DNA of 64,000 nucleotides from contig CM055096.1 in NCBI GenBank assembly GCA_029204225.1, positions 33,796,571 through 33,860,570 of the forward strand, in the 5' to 3' direction. This DNA is from Diphasiastrum complanatum. Its lineage: Eukaryota > Streptophyta > Lycopodiopsida > Lycopodiales > Lycopodiaceae. The notes below the pieces were generated by a model, which saw only the letters and a program-made list of their open reading frames with translations, was not told where the DNA came from and did no database searches. Made by a program: the position numbers and the translations under genes. The first letter of the stretch is position 1. Each line of letters begins with the position of its first letter. Below are positions 1 through 10,435 of the stretch, one piece after another.

Positions 1-304
1 TGGAACTAAGAGCGGCAATTATAGGGCCCAAGGTAAAATTTGCTTAATGAATTCTTTAATTCTTATATGTAATTTTTTTTACCCAAAGCATTACTCCCAT
101 AAAGCTTTATTGAAATATGCCCTTAGTCACCATAGGCAAGAATTTATACTATTTAGAGTGTAAATTCACAAGGTTTTTATCTCAAAAAACTGTCACAAGG
201 TTTCTATGTGAGGGCAAGGGCTTAATAAGCATATGGCTTATATTTTTAAGGGCCTTGCTTAAGAAATTTTTTAATTAAACTATCCTCAGATGCCATAACC
301 TAAA

Positions 305-316
305 GCTCTGATACCA
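305..316 (-). other. Primer binding site of a minus-strand LTR element at the left edge
   Basis: The plus strand reads GCTCTGATACCA, the exact reverse complement of TGGTATCAGAGC, the initiator tRNA-Met primer site of plant copia elements. It is followed at 317 by TGTGAATATT, so an LTR ending in ..CA on the minus strand abuts it. The element's internal region would lie at 1-304 and beyond the window. No coding sequence is visible in 1-304. Confidence 0.6.
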
Positions 317-960
317 TGTGAATATTTTGTGAATCACTAAGATCCAAAATCAGCTATGATCTTTGGTTTAGAAAGACAACACAATTTACAGCATTTGCAA
401 TATAGAAAATCAACATCTACTTAATGAAAGAGATGCAAACTCAACAAGATCTTGATCAAACATCTAATAAAATGAAGTTGTATTCCATAAAAAAATAGTA
501 AGGTGTTGTATTTCACATGTGTGGATCCGAATATCAACAAATCAATGCATTCTACACACAAGATTGCAAGATATCATCAATATAGTGCACCAATGGATAG
601 ATGAACCCAAGAGAACTCATGTATAAGCATGAAATGAGATGAGAGAGAGAAGAATCATATATCCTATGAGTTTACAACTATTCATAACAAGTCCATGTCT
701 CAGTAATGAGCTTGGTTTCCCTCTATAGAAACTTCTATATTCAATGTATCTAACATTCAAATGTGAATGTGTCCAAACTCGATCTTCTACTTTCTCTCAC
801 TTTCTTAAAGTGGTAATTTCAAATATACTTAGGCTAAAAATAATTTCATAAAGTTTATCTCTAAGTATGAAATGCATATGGGCCTAAATTGCCAAATAAT
901 CAACATAGACCAAAATAGATCAAACTAGCTGACAAAGTCTCACAGTCACCATTACATAAG
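317..960 (-). repeat. Probable 5' LTR of a minus-strand element, far end not defined
   Basis: This sequence starts directly after the minus-strand primer site and has no open frame of note. The far end cannot be fixed because no second copy lies in the window. It may end anywhere before the possible splice donor near 989, so the right coordinate is approximate. It holds a CACATGTGTG near 513-522, close to the CACACGTGTG motif seen in other LTRs here. Confidence 0.35.
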
Positions 961-1134
961 CTTTCATCAGAAATAGGTTATCTTGCATCAGGTAAGAATA
1001 TATTTGCATGGCAAATATTTCATGGTATTTATATTCTTAGTAATTTGAAGCTTGCCACTTGTTTTGTACTTTTTATAATGACGGCTTTGTATCATCTTCA
1101 TTTGAACATTCCTATTGACTTGGCACCTTTATAG

Positions 1135-1287
1135 AAAAGAGGAGTCAAAGGATCATCAATATCTGCTGAGGACCATCTACGTTATAGAATTGAAGGAAAG
1201 AAGAATCTGGATCTGTGGACATATGGGTCTTCGTATCTTGAAGATCCTAGTACTCTAAAACATCATGTCTTCTCCTCAATAACTTAG
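1135..1287 (+). CDS. Possible last exon of an unrecognised gene
   Basis: An open frame of 50 codons follows an AG acceptor (cctttatag at 1126-1134) and ends with TAG at 1285-1287. The composition looks coding (…SAEDHLRYRIEGKKNLDLW…). A candidate donor (gcatcag/gtaagaat) lies near 989, giving an intron of about 145 bp. E1 inserted 52 bp downstream of the stop. I do not recognise the family. It may belong to the same decayed gene as the coding pieces at 7549-9075, since both are on the plus strand and were contiguous before E1 arrived. Exon structure is inferred by eye only. Confidence 0.3.
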   Translation, partial: KRGVKGSSISAEDHLRYRIEGKKNLDLWTYGSSYLEDPSTLKHHVFSSIT

Positions 1288-1339
1288 CTAGTTTTTTGAA
1301 TCTACAATAGGCATAATGGTTTATTAGGATATTGTGAAA

Positions 1340-2066
1340 TGTGAAGAATTGAAAAATATTATCTATGTTAGATATAGGAGTCTTATGTTTTTTATATCAA
1401 GCATCTAGGTGTAGGATGTTGATAGGAACAGATTTGGCATAGATGGCAAATCATGCATTTCCACCACTATTGAGCCAAAATAGAGTAAGAGGCTAAACTC
1501 ATGCCAATTAGAGTGTAGACAAGTGTAATGCTTTCGTTTGATGAATTCTAAGAGGTCCAATAGGATTTAGAGGTGGAACCATGTGAGGTCCAATAGGAAT
1601 TCGAGGTGTGCTTGAATATAGTCCAATAGAATTTAGAGGTGCATGGATCAATGGTTCAATAGGATTAAGAGGTGACAAAGTGTGGTTTAATCATAGTTAA
1701 GCATAGTGGTAGCTCGTGGATCTACTAGTATCATTGTACTCCTCATTTTGGATCTAATTGATTTGGTGATTGTGTGGATTTTGAGTGTCATTGGATTTCT
1801 AGCTTTCTCTCTCTACCCGAGAGCTCATGATGGTTTATCTCTCTCTACCCGAGGAGAGCAGCTTGTTTTTACTGAAAATAATTTCTGAATACTTCCCACA
1901 CGTGTGAGTGAGAGTTGGAAGTGATTGAATGCATGTAGTAGTGTGTTTTTGCCATAGATTCAAAGATAGATCTTGAATCTCAATCTAGTCTTGATCTTGG
2001 TGCATCTACACACCTTAGGAGATCACAAGTACATGTTGTGGACAATCCACACGTGTGAATTCAACA
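1340..2066 (+). repeat. E1 5' LTR
   Basis: It begins TGTGAAGAATTG and ends TTCAACA, next to the primer site. Compared with the 3' LTR it lacks a 9-bp CTTGTAATG near 1463. The perfect palindrome CACACGTGTG occurs at 1897-1906 and 2048-2057, the second only 9 bp before the LTR end. A 60-codon open frame at 1706-1888 is a chance frame. Confidence 0.95.
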
Positions 2067-2079
2067 TGGTATAAGAACC
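2067..2079 (+). other. E1 primer binding site
   Basis: TGGTATAAGAACC directly after the 5' LTR matches the plant copia consensus TGGTATCAGAGCC at 11 of 13 positions. It lies just where minus-strand DNA synthesis from tRNA-Met would begin. The stretch 2080-2823 is leader without an obvious gene. Confidence 0.8.
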
Positions 2080-2823
2080 TACTTAAGATTACCATGCATT
2101 TTGATCCATCTAAGTGAAAAAATTTTCATCAATCTTGAGCTAGAAGTTGTCAAGGCCCATTTTCCTAGCTATCTTGTTCAATCTTGGATCAAAAGAGATC
2201 AAAAGGACATTGATTGGGTCTGACCCAGTATTGTACGGAATCAAGTGCTCAGGCACGTGTGAGGAATATCCAATTTTAGTTTGGAAGTTCTCTCTCATGC
2301 TTGATCCATTTATCTTGCTTGATAGCTTGTTTTGAAGCTATTTTTGTCTAGTCTCTGATGCAATCAGTTTCATTCCATTTGGTTGAGCCAATCATAAGTT
2401 ATAAGCTTTTGAAGAGGGTTAGGTAGGGCACCTAGACCTGGGTGGACACATTTGGTTTGGTCAAGAGATTGCTTGGTTGATCCAAAATCACAGTTGTATG
2501 CTTGCCAATCTCATCTATATGTGATCTAGGCACTGTTTTGAGATCTTAGCCATTTTGTTTCATGCAATATCATTGTATTTGAGTCAAATTTGGTTTCTTA
2601 GAGTACTTCACACGTGCTAAGAGTGTTTGATCCAACTTTGCCTATACTCCATCATTTGATGTGAAATAGATATTGTTTTAGAGAGATTTGTGTAGCTAGT
2701 GAGAATCAATTCACAAATAGTTGCAAGATCTTTCATAGGAGGAGATAGTACTCTATTATTGGATCCTATTGAGAGTGTGTAGCGACATTTATTGGTCATC
2801 ATTTGAGTTTTCTTCACTTGAAA

Positions 2824-3489
2824 ATGTCTTCAATGGGTTCATTCTTGTTGGAACCAAGCGAAAGATTGACCACTTCAAACTATTCAATTTGAAAAATGAG
2901 GATGGAGTCCATCTTGATCCTTCAAGACGTGATGGACATAGTTCTTGGCCTTGAAGAAGAACCACAAGTTCTTCAAGAGGTTCAAAAATACAAAAAGAGA
3001 GCTAGGATGGCTCTCCACTACATTAAGATGAATGTCTCTAATGAGATATTGAGGGAGATAGGTACTTGTACAACAGCCAAAGAAGCTTGGGATTGTCTCA
3101 AGACTATCTATGAGGCTAAGAATACCTCTAGGCTTCTCACTCTTAGGAATCAAATCTTTCAAAGTAGCCAAAAGAGTGATGAGAGTGCATCTAGTTATGT
3201 TTTGAGAGTAAAAGATATTCATAGAGAACTTGCTTGTATTGGTGATTCCATCAATCAAAATGAACTAGTTCAAGTCATTCTCAATGGCTTGAGAAGTGAA
3301 TTTGATAACCTTGTCCAATCCTATGCCATTAAGGAGGAGCTACCAAGTTTTGAGGCTCTCCAAAGTGTGCTAATTTCAGAAGAATCAAGACAAGAGTACA
3401 AGCTCTTGATGATGGACAAGCTCTCTCTCAAGGATAAGCACAAAGGGAGGAACAAGAACCAACATCAACAATCCTCAAGCAAGGACTAA
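2824..3489 (+). pseudogene. gag: E1 gag, interrupted by two nonsense codons
   Basis: The frame starts at ATG 2824 and has the copia capsid signature …TSNYSI-W-K. The tryptophan codon is TGA here (2890-2892), while the related element E3 keeps TGG at the same place, so this is a nonsense change. Downstream are the UBN2/gag polyprotein features (…AKEAWDCLKTIYE…, then LRSEFDNLVQSYA). A second stop, TAA, lies at 3487-3489, but the same frame continues beyond it through a CCHC zinc knuckle (CFYCGKKDHYATNC, 3571-3612) into pol. Gag packages the element RNA into virus-like particles. Both stops would block gag unless suppressed. Confidence 0.9.
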
Positions 3490-6400
3490 GTCAAATCCAA
3501 AGACAAAGATGAGGAGGAAGATGATTCCTCCAATGCTTCATCATCCAAGCTCAAGAAGAAGAAGATCAAGTGCTTTTATTGTGGCAAGAAAGACCATTAT
3601 GCCACCAATTGCTCCAAGAAGAAGAATCAACTCAAGCAAGCCAACATTACCAATGAGAAGGAAGACACTATTGCAAGTGATGGAGAGGGATCTCTTATGG
3701 TCTCTAGTTTCTCATCTACTCCTTTCAAGAAGGACGGCCTATGGTATATTGATAGTGGAGCCTCTTCACGTATGTGTAGCTCCAAGGACTCTTTCTCTTC
3801 TATTGCATCTTATGATGGAGTCAACAAATCAATATACACTACAAATGATTTTGAATGTCCTATTGAAGGCATAGGGAACATTCCCTTGAAGCTTGCATCC
3901 TCTAAAGTTCTTTCTCTCTCTAAAGTTCTTTATGTACCTAAGCTTACTAAAAATCTTATTAGTGTTGGCCAATTGCTTGATAATGGCCTTGATGTAAACT
4001 TCAATGTTGATACTTGCACTATCAAGAAGAATGATGAGATACTTGCATTAGGATCTAAATTTGGAGGCATCTATAAACTAGATCCAAATGAGTATGTGAA
4101 TGCTTGTAATGTTGCTCTTGTGAACAAGCTCTCTATGGAGGAATTATGGCATAGGAGGTTGGGACATCCCAACTACAAATCCATGCTCTTTATGATCAAA
4201 GAAGACAAAGCTATTGGCTTGCCACAATCATTCTCCAAGAAGATCAAGCCTTGTGAGGCTTGTGCTATTGCTAAATCTCACAAAAAGCCATTTACAAGAT
4301 CTTCTATCAAAAGCAAGCATCCTTTGGAGTTAATCCACTCGGATGTGCATTTCTCAACTACAAGCAAGGGAGGAGCCACTTGTTTTGTTAGTTTCATTGA
4401 TGATTTCACAAGATTCACTTGGATATATCTTCTTGCTTCTAAATCTATGGTGGTTGATCATTTCCTTATTTTCAAAGCTTACGTAGAGAAGCAATTCTCA
4501 TTCAAGATTAAAGCTCTTAGAAGTGATGGAGGTGGTGAATATATCTCCAATAAATTTCATGATTTTTGTGAGCTTGAAGGCATCAAAAGAGAGTTCTCTT
4601 GTGCCTACTCTCCATCTCAAAATGGAGTGGCCGAGAGAAAAAATAGATCTCTATGTGAATGTGCAAAATCTATGAGAATTGAGGCATCTTTGCCCAAAGA
4701 TTTTTGGGGAGAAGCCATTTATTGTGCAAATTATCTTTGCAATAGGCTCCCACATATAGCTCTTGGAGGAAAGTCACCATATGAAATCTTATATTTGAAG
4801 AAGCCTAAGGTTGATCACCTTAGAGTTTTTGGATGCATATGCTTTGCACATATTCCCTTGGAAACAAGGAAGAAGGAAGATCCTAGTGCATGCAAAGGGA
4901 TCATGGTTGGATACTCATCCACCAAGAAGGCCTATAGAGTCTTTATACTCTCTACTTCTCAAGTTATTGAAAGTAGAGATGTTGTCTTTCATGAAGATCA
5001 ACACTCATCTTTTGAAGAGGCCGAGATCAAGAAGTCTATGGATGCATCACCAATTATTGATTTTGAAGACAATCATGATGTGATGGGGTCGAGATTTGAA
5101 GAAGACTCTCCTCGGATTTTCTCACCAAGAAGATCCAAGCCTAAGAGGCTCTCATATGTTGACAAAGGCAAACAAGTGGATCTTGATTCCACTAATTATG
5201 TTTTTTATGTCTCTCATGAAGAGCCAAAAAAGGTACAAGAGGCACTCAATACCAAGGAGTGGTATGATGCCATGAAGCAAGAGTATGATGCATTGATCAC
5301 TAACAATACTTGGGAGCTTGTGGATCCTCCATCCAACAAGCATGTGATTGGTTGCAAGTGGGTATTTCGGATCAAGCTCAATTATGATGGCACCATCAAC
5401 AAGTATAAAGCAAGATTATGTGCCAAAGGATTTGCTCAAATCCATGGCCTTGATTATGAGGAGACCTTTGCACCCATTGCAAAGATGGTGACAATAAGAA
5501 TTCTTATTTCTCTTGCTTGTTTCTTTAAGTGGAAGGTGTTCCAATTAGATGTATCCAATGCTTTTCTAAATGGTTATCTTGAGGAGGATATCTATATGGA
5601 ACAACCTCAAGGATTCATCAAGGATGAGTCCAAAGTGTGCTTGCTCTTCAAAAGTCTTTATGGACTCAAGCAAGCACCAAGATCATGGTATTCAAGACTT
5701 AATTCTTTTCTTATCTCACTAGGATTTACTCTTAGTGACTATGATCCTTCCATGTATCTGAAGTTTGTTGATAGCAATATTGTCATTCTTCTAATTTATG
5801 TTGATGACATTATTCTTTGTGGAAGTTGTATCAAGCTAGTTGATGAAACTAAGCTAGCACTTGGATGTGAGTTTAAAATGCAAGATCTAGGAGAGATACA
5901 TTACATCCTAGGCCTAGAAATTGATTTTTATGAAAATCATGTCTTTATATGCCAATCTAGATATGCTCACTCTATGTTGAAAAAATTCCATATGGAAAAT
6001 TCTAAGAGCATACATACTCCAATGGGGCACATTGTAAAAGATCCTAATAAAGGTGATGAAAGATCGTTTGAGGACATCACACTTTTTAGGAGTCTTGTAG
6101 GCTCCTTGATTTTGCTTACCATTACTAGGCCCGATCTAAGTTTTTGTGTGCACAAATTGAGTCAATTTATGCAAGATCCTAAGATCCATCATTGGAAGAT
6201 GGCCAAGAGGACTCTAAGATATGTATCTTCATCTTGTGATTATGGTCTACTTCATAAAAGTGAAGATCTATCCATTGTTGGCTACTCAGATTCTGACTTT
6301 GCAAGTGACAAGATGGATCGAAAGTCTATTAGTGCATACACTATCTTTCTTGGAGGCAATCTAATACCTTGGCTTTCCAAAAATCAAGATACTATATCTC

Positions 6401-6762
6401 TCTCTTCATGTGAGGCCGAGTACAAAGCACTCACTACAACTACCAAAGAGGTGCTTTGGATCAAGAGGTTATCAATGGAGCTAAAGTGCATCAAGGAAGA
6501 TGATCTACCAATGATCAAGTGTGATAACATCTCGGCCCAAGCTCTTGCCAATAATCCCATATTTCATGCAAGAAGCAAGCACATAGAAGTGGCACACCAT
6601 TTTGTGAGAGAAAAGCTTATTGGAGGAGAAATCTATTTGGAGCATGTCAACTCGTCCTCTTGTATTACCGATCTACTCACCAAGCCTTTGAGCAAAAGTG
6701 CTTTCATCAAGCATAGATCTAATCTTGGAGTTATATCAAGATCAATGCTTAAATCTTCATAG
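3490..6762 (+). CDS. pol: E1 pol: zinc knuckle, protease, integrase, RT, RNase H
   Basis: This is the same frame as gag and is open for 1,090 codons; the first internal ATG is at 3697. In order: CCHC knuckle (3571-3612); aspartic protease with DSGA (D at 3751); integrase zinc region with LWHRRLGH and CEAC; integrase core with HSDVHF, RSDGGGEY and NGVAERKN carrying the D,D,E residues; GYS-type integrase tail; reverse transcriptase with LDVSNAFLNG and YVDD (5797-5808); RNase H with YSDSDFASD and SSCEAEYKAL. All catalytic motifs I looked for are present. The length suits a complete copia pol. The frame is closed only at TAG 6760-6762, 18 bp before the 3' LTR, where a polypurine tract (ttttttaggaggag) follows. 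Confidence 0.95.
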   Translation, partial: VKSKDKDEEEDDSSNASSSKLKKKKIKCFYCGKKDHYATNCSKKKNQLKQANITNEKEDTIASDGEGSLMVSSFSSTPFKKDGLWYIDSGASSRMCSSKDSFSSIASYDGVNKSIYTTNDFECPIEGIGNIPLKLASSKVLSLSKVLYVPKLTKNLISVGQLLDNGLDVNFNVDTCTIKKNDEILALGSKFGGIYKLDPNEYVNACNVALVNKLSMEELWHRRLGHPNYKSMLFMIKEDKAIGLPQSFSKKIKPCEACAIAKSHKKPFTRSSIKSKHPLELIHSDVHFSTTSKGGATCFVSFIDDFTRFTWIYLLASKSMVVDHFLIFKAYVEKQFSFKIKALRSDGGGEYISNKFHDFCELEGIKREFSCAYSPSQNGVAERKNRSLCECAKSMRIEASLPKDFWGEAIYCANYLCNRLPHIALGGKSPYEILYLKKPKVDHLRVFGCICFAHIPLETRKKEDPSACKGIMVGYSSTKKAYRVFILSTSQVIESRDVVFHEDQHSSFEEAEIKKSMDASPIIDFEDNHDVMGSRFEEDSPRIFSPRRSKPKRLSYVDKGKQVDLDSTNYVFYVSHEEPKKVQEALNTKEWYDAMKQEYDALITNNTWELVDPPSNKHVIGCKWVFRIKLNYDGTINKYKARLCAKGFAQIHGLDYEETFAPIAKMVTIRILISLACFFKWKVFQLDVSNAFLNGYLEEDIYMEQPQGFIKDESKVCLLFKSLYGLKQAPRSWYSRLNSFLISLGFTLSDYDPSMYLKFVDSNIVILLIYVDDIILCGSCIKLVDETKLALGCEFKMQDLGEIHYILGLEIDFYENHVFICQSRYAHSMLKKFHMENSKSIHTPMGHIVKDPNKGDERSFEDITLFRSLVGSLILLTITRPDLSFCVHKLSQFMQDPKIHHWKMAKRTLRYVSSSCDYGLLHKSEDLSIVGYSDSDFASDKMDRKSISAYTIFLGGNLIPWLSKNQDTISLSSCEAEYKALTTTTKEVLWIKRLSMELKCIKEDDLPMIKCDNISAQALANNPIFHARSKHIEVAHHFVREKLIGGEIYLEHVNSSSCITDLLTKPLSKSAFIKHRSNLGVISRSMLKSS

Positions 6763-6780
6763 ATAATTTTTTAGGAGGAG

Positions 6781-7513
6781 TGTGAAGAATTGAAAAAGAT
6801 TATCTATGTTAGATATAGGAGTCTTATGTTTTTTATATCAAGCATCTAGGTGTAGGATGTTGATAGGAACAAATTTGGCATAGATGGCAAATTATGCATT
6901 TCCACTTGTAATGCCACTATTGAGCCAAAATAGAGTAAGAGGCTAAACTCGTGCCAATTAGAGTGTAGACAAGTGTAATGCTTTTGTTTGATGAATTCTA
7001 AGAGGTCCAATAGGATTTAGAGGTGGAACCATGTGAGGTCTAATAGGAATTCGAGGTGTGCTTGAATATAGTCCAATAGAATTTAGAGGTGCATGGATCA
7101 ATGGTCCAATAGGATTAAGAGGTGACAAAGTGTGGTTTAATCATAGTTAAGCATAGTGGTAGCTCGTGGATCTACTAGTATCATTGTACTCCTCATTTTG
7201 GATCTAATTGATTTGGTGATTGTGTGGATTTTGAGTGTCATTGGATTTCTAGTCTCTCTCTACCCGAAAGCTCATGATGGTTTTCCTCTCTCTACCCAAG
7301 GAGAGCAGCTTGTTTTTACTTAGAATAATTTTTTCATACTTCCCACACATGTGAGTGAGAGTTGGAAGTGATTGAATGCATGTAGTAGTGTGTTTTTGCC
7401 ATAGATTCAAAGATAGATCTTGAATCTCAATCTAGTCTTGATCTTGGTGCATCTACACACCTTAGGAGATCACAAGTACATGTTGTGGACAGTCCACACG
7501 TGTAAAATCAACA
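6781..7513 (+). repeat. E1 3' LTR
   Basis: It starts TGTGAAGAATTG right after the polypurine tract and ends AATCAACA. Its terminal palindrome copy has decayed to CACACGTGTA (7495-7504), and the second is CACACATGTG. Point differences from the 5' LTR number roughly fifteen to eighteen by eye, with a few small indels. Confidence 0.95.
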
Positions 7514-7548
7514 TAAAAGATTGAAAAATTATGCAAATACATTTTTAA

Positions 7549-7880
7549 TGCAGAGGATTCAGTTTTTGGAGAGTCACATCAAATCTATGTCCTCCAACAA
7601 TCAAGAGAGACAGAGTTTTGTACAAAAGTTGTAGCAAGAAAATGTAGAACTTGGAACAAATTATGAGTCATTGAAAAAAAGATATTTTAGAAATTAGAAT
7701 TGAATCTGAACAAATGCGGGTAATATTGCATTCTTTTCGTTCTGAGAATTTAAAGTTATTGAAAGATGTGAAAATCTTAAATAAGAAAGCTAATAGCAAG
7801 AAACGAAAGCGACAATCTTGCAAGGATATTCAGAATCTCTCGAGAGGAGGTTACCGAAACAGAAGGATTCGTGCATTCAA
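7549..7880 (+). pseudogene. Decayed coiled-coil coding segment
   Basis: After a possible acceptor (tttttaatgcag) a frame reads RIQFLESHIKSMSSNNQ and continues with leucines spaced like a coiled coil, with an in-frame TAG after QKL and a frameshift near 7690. It then reads EQMRVILHSFRSENLKLL and a basic KKANSKKRKR stretch, ending near a stop at 7878-7880. Composition is clearly coding, but at least two breaks make it non-functional. Family not recognised. It may be the N-terminal part of the same product as the segments at 8057-9075. Confidence 0.45.
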
Positions 7881-8056
7881 GTAGGTATTTTGTAATTTAT
7901 CTCAGATGCGTAATTGAATATGCTTATGCAAGTTTGTTTTTTAATTTGTTTTCTCTCAATGAATATCTGCATTGGTTGCAAATCAAAATATCAAAGATAA
8001 TGATTCACTCGGTAAGACATTGGGGTTGTATATTAACAGGTAAATGAACTAAATCT

Positions 8057-8470
8057 ATGGTGATGAATAATAAAAGTCCACATATAAAGTCTAAAATTGT
8101 AGAGGGCTTGATGATGGACATACAAAAATTCTTAGATAAAACTATAATGCAAGATGCTTGTAATTTTGTCGAGACAAGTAGTAGAGAATATAATACAATT
8201 TTTAAACTTATCAGAGAAGCATTTAAGAAAGTTTGTATTAAAAAGGTTCCTCTTCCAAGGTCATTTCATTTGAATCATGGGAGAAGTAGCTTTAACATAT
8301 GAATGCATAAGATTATAGCCACTCCATTTCATGTTGAAGAGACATATAAAACTGAAGGAAGATCAATTTCCTACAATGCATCAAATAACCTATTTGTGGA
8401 TGTAAATCGGTTACTAAGATATATGATTGCTTATTATGAAATCACAATGGAAAAGGTAAAGGTAAGCTGG
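8057..8470 (+). pseudogene. Decayed coding segment, unrecognised
   Basis: The frame reads VEGLMMDIQKFLDKTIMQD, then FKLIREAFKKVCIKKVPLP, is broken by TGA at 8300-8302, and continues in frame with TPFHVEETYKTEGRSIS and NNLFVDVNRLLRYMI. The uniform coding look on both sides of the stop shows a single exon with one nonsense change. It probably belongs to the same decayed gene as the neighbours on the plus strand. I cannot name a domain. Confidence 0.45.
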
Positions 8471-8494
8471 TAAAATAATCATAGTGCTTAAGTT

Positions 8495-9075
8495 AGCTAA
8501 GTTAGAAGCACGCAGATTTTTGTCAAACCACACAAGTAAAGAATCAAGTATTGCACACTTTGTTAAGAATGAAATCATTGCTGCAACTCAAGATTTCGAG
8601 ATGAGAGGTGCAACTACACTACAAAAAGTTAATGTGTGAAAACAATTAGACAATATGATTAAAATCCTAAGAAAAAATAAATTTACAAATATAGAGAATC
8701 ATATCATCCAACAGACTTGTGTGGGATTTGTTGATGTCGTATCAAAAGCATGGGGGCCATATCACATCACGCATTACATGGTCAGTTACTTTGAATGTTC
8801 CTTAATTTTCTATCATTACTCATTTCAATTTTGCTTCTGCTAATTCTATATTTCACTATTATGTAGCACATACTCAGGGATCACACATCATTTGTTGCCA
8901 ATACCTACGGGAGCATGAATATCTGGTCATCGCAAGGAATGGAAAAATCACATTGGCAAGCACGAGCAACATTCCATCGAAACACCCAACATGGGAGAAC
9001 CAATGAAAAAAGAAGCTACATTATTCAATTGTTTCAATGGTTTTACTGAAGAGTTCAAATTAGACAGATCACTAA
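8495..9075 (+). pseudogene. Decayed two-exon segment resembling the C-terminal part of a transposase
   Basis: A first piece reads up to TCVGFVDVVSKAWGPYHIT and ends at a possible donor after 8780. After an acceptor (tatgtag, exon from 8867) the frame reads GSMNIWSSQGMEKSHWQAR and then FHRNTQHGRTNEKRSY, with TGA at 9047-9049 in place of an arginine codon. The pattern G-x-[LM]-x-x-[FW]-S-x-Q-G-[LM]-E-K resembles motifs in large DNA transposase-like proteins, from memory of the general pattern and not from a search. Together with the Ulp1-like remnant downstream this suggests a large DNA transposon or a captured gene. Confidence 0.35.
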
Positions 9076-9142
9076 GTCTTCAGATTATGACAGGTTCTAA
9101 AAAGCTTGCAAATTCATGGAGCAAGCGAGAAAAGCATCATAA

Positions 9143-9621
9143 TCAAATAATATGTACTGAATGTATAAGTATTAATTGTATAAATACTGAATACAATGTT
9201 GTACCTCCTTCAATGGTTGTATTATCATGAAGAAATTCTCTGCTTGAGTATGCATCTAATAGATGTGCATTATCCTTGTTTCCACTAAGTTCAATATATG
9301 TAGAGTACAATGAATAATGAGAGCTCCTTAAAGGAACATTCTCATCATTAAAATCTAGAATGTTCAAAACATAAGATCTCTTGACGAAAATGATCTTATT
9401 TCTCTTAACAAATTTATGTCCTCCTAGATAATAAGATATAAAGCTTTATCAGCCATTATGAGGGTCTCCCCAATTGGGCTGAACTTAGAATGAGCAATAC
9501 AAATCTCATTCTTTTAAAAATGCCTCAAATAGTACCTAGGTCCACTATCCCTATGGAATGACAAAGCATGTTGTCTATAACCACCTCAGCATGCAGCAAA
9601 GTCATCAATTACAAGTTCATT
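9143..9621 (-). pseudogene. Exon B of a decayed minus-strand gene, unrecognised
   Basis: On the minus strand an acceptor (ctattgtag) is followed at 9621 by a frame reading ELVIDDFAAC, a stop, then GGYRQHALSFHRDSGPRYY. Later, after a frameshift, it reads KRSYVLNILDFNDENVPLR and SSREFLHDN. It is joined by an 89-bp GT-AG intron (9622-9710) to the exon at 9711-10435. Several stops and a frameshift show decay. No known domain recognised. Confidence 0.4.
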
Positions 9622-9710
9622 CTACAATAGAAAAGAAGAGTTAAAAAAAAATACCATTCTCATCCATGAGATAACAAAATTCTTAGACATTGAAGTAAAA
9701 AAACACTTAC

Positions 9711-10435
9711 ATATTCTTCATCATCGGTTGCAACCAGATCCGGAGGATCAATATTATGACCTCCTATTGAAGAAGAGTCATTTGTGAAATGCATTAACGA
9801 TTAACAAGGGAAGCCCATCTGGGATTGAATTGCCATGAATTTTTCTTTAGATGGCATGCTTCGTCCATGCTCAACAAAATCTGACAAAGCTCTCGTCAGA
9901 CATTCTTCACCCGTCAGAAGTCTTTCCTCATCATTGTAATCCATTCCAGGCACCAAGTCTTCAGTTTCAAAATCTATAATGTCGAAGAATTCGGAAATTG
10001 CGTCGAATAATAAACAAAGCACCTCATCCTCACGATAGTCAAACAACTTACACAAATCAGTTGTAGTAATATATACATCGTCCATCGTAGAGCTTCTAAA
10101 TTGTTCAAACAATCTAGTATACATCCTATCTAGTCTCTGCTTGAACTACGGGAAGAAATGGACAAGATCAATAAAATGCATGAACGAGAGAGGACCTATG
10201 GAGATAACAGAGAAACTGACTATATCCCTGAATCTAACATAGTGGTCATAAAATACTTCAGCATTAGGTTGTGTAGTCCTAAAAACATGTAGAAATGGGC
10301 AAAATAGGGAATGAAAGTAGTCTAAGTTCTCTAAAATTCCAAACTCAGAAAAAAATTCACTAAGGGAACTCTCACGGCTAGCTTCGGAAGACAACGCTAT
10401 CAGTCTTAGGCAAATATCGCTTCTGTGCGCAAGGT
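9711..10435 (-). pseudogene. Exon A of a decayed minus-strand gene, unrecognised
   Basis: One continuous frame with two in-frame stops (near 10143-10145 and at 9801-9803) reads through LRLIALSSEASRESSLSEF, MYTRLFEQFRSSTMDDVY, LFDAISEFFDIIDFETED and ends in LVATDDEEY at a clean GTAAGT donor. The acidic C-terminal stretch and a repeated LF-D-x-x-x-FF pattern are visible. The right boundary is uncertain because the frame runs into the short inverted motifs at 10414-10575. I do not recognise it. Confidence 0.4.

Larger units (their letters stand above)
1340..7513 (+). mobile_element. E1: nearly intact Ty1/copia LTR retrotransposon
   Basis: Two LTRs of 727 and 733 bp flank a primer site, one gag-pol frame and a polypurine tract. 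The order protease, integrase, reverse transcriptase, RNase H is that of Ty1/copia (Pseudoviridae). The flanking pentamers are TGAAA (1335-1339) and TAAAA (7514-7518), a target duplication with one mismatch. By eye the LTRs are about 97-98% identical apart from small indels, so insertion is fairly recent. Two nonsense codons in gag are the only clear defects seen. Confidence 0.95.

Noticed and set aside
1706-1888. 60-codon frame inside the E1 5' LTR
   Set aside because: It lies wholly in the LTR, is broken in the other LTR and has no known domain.
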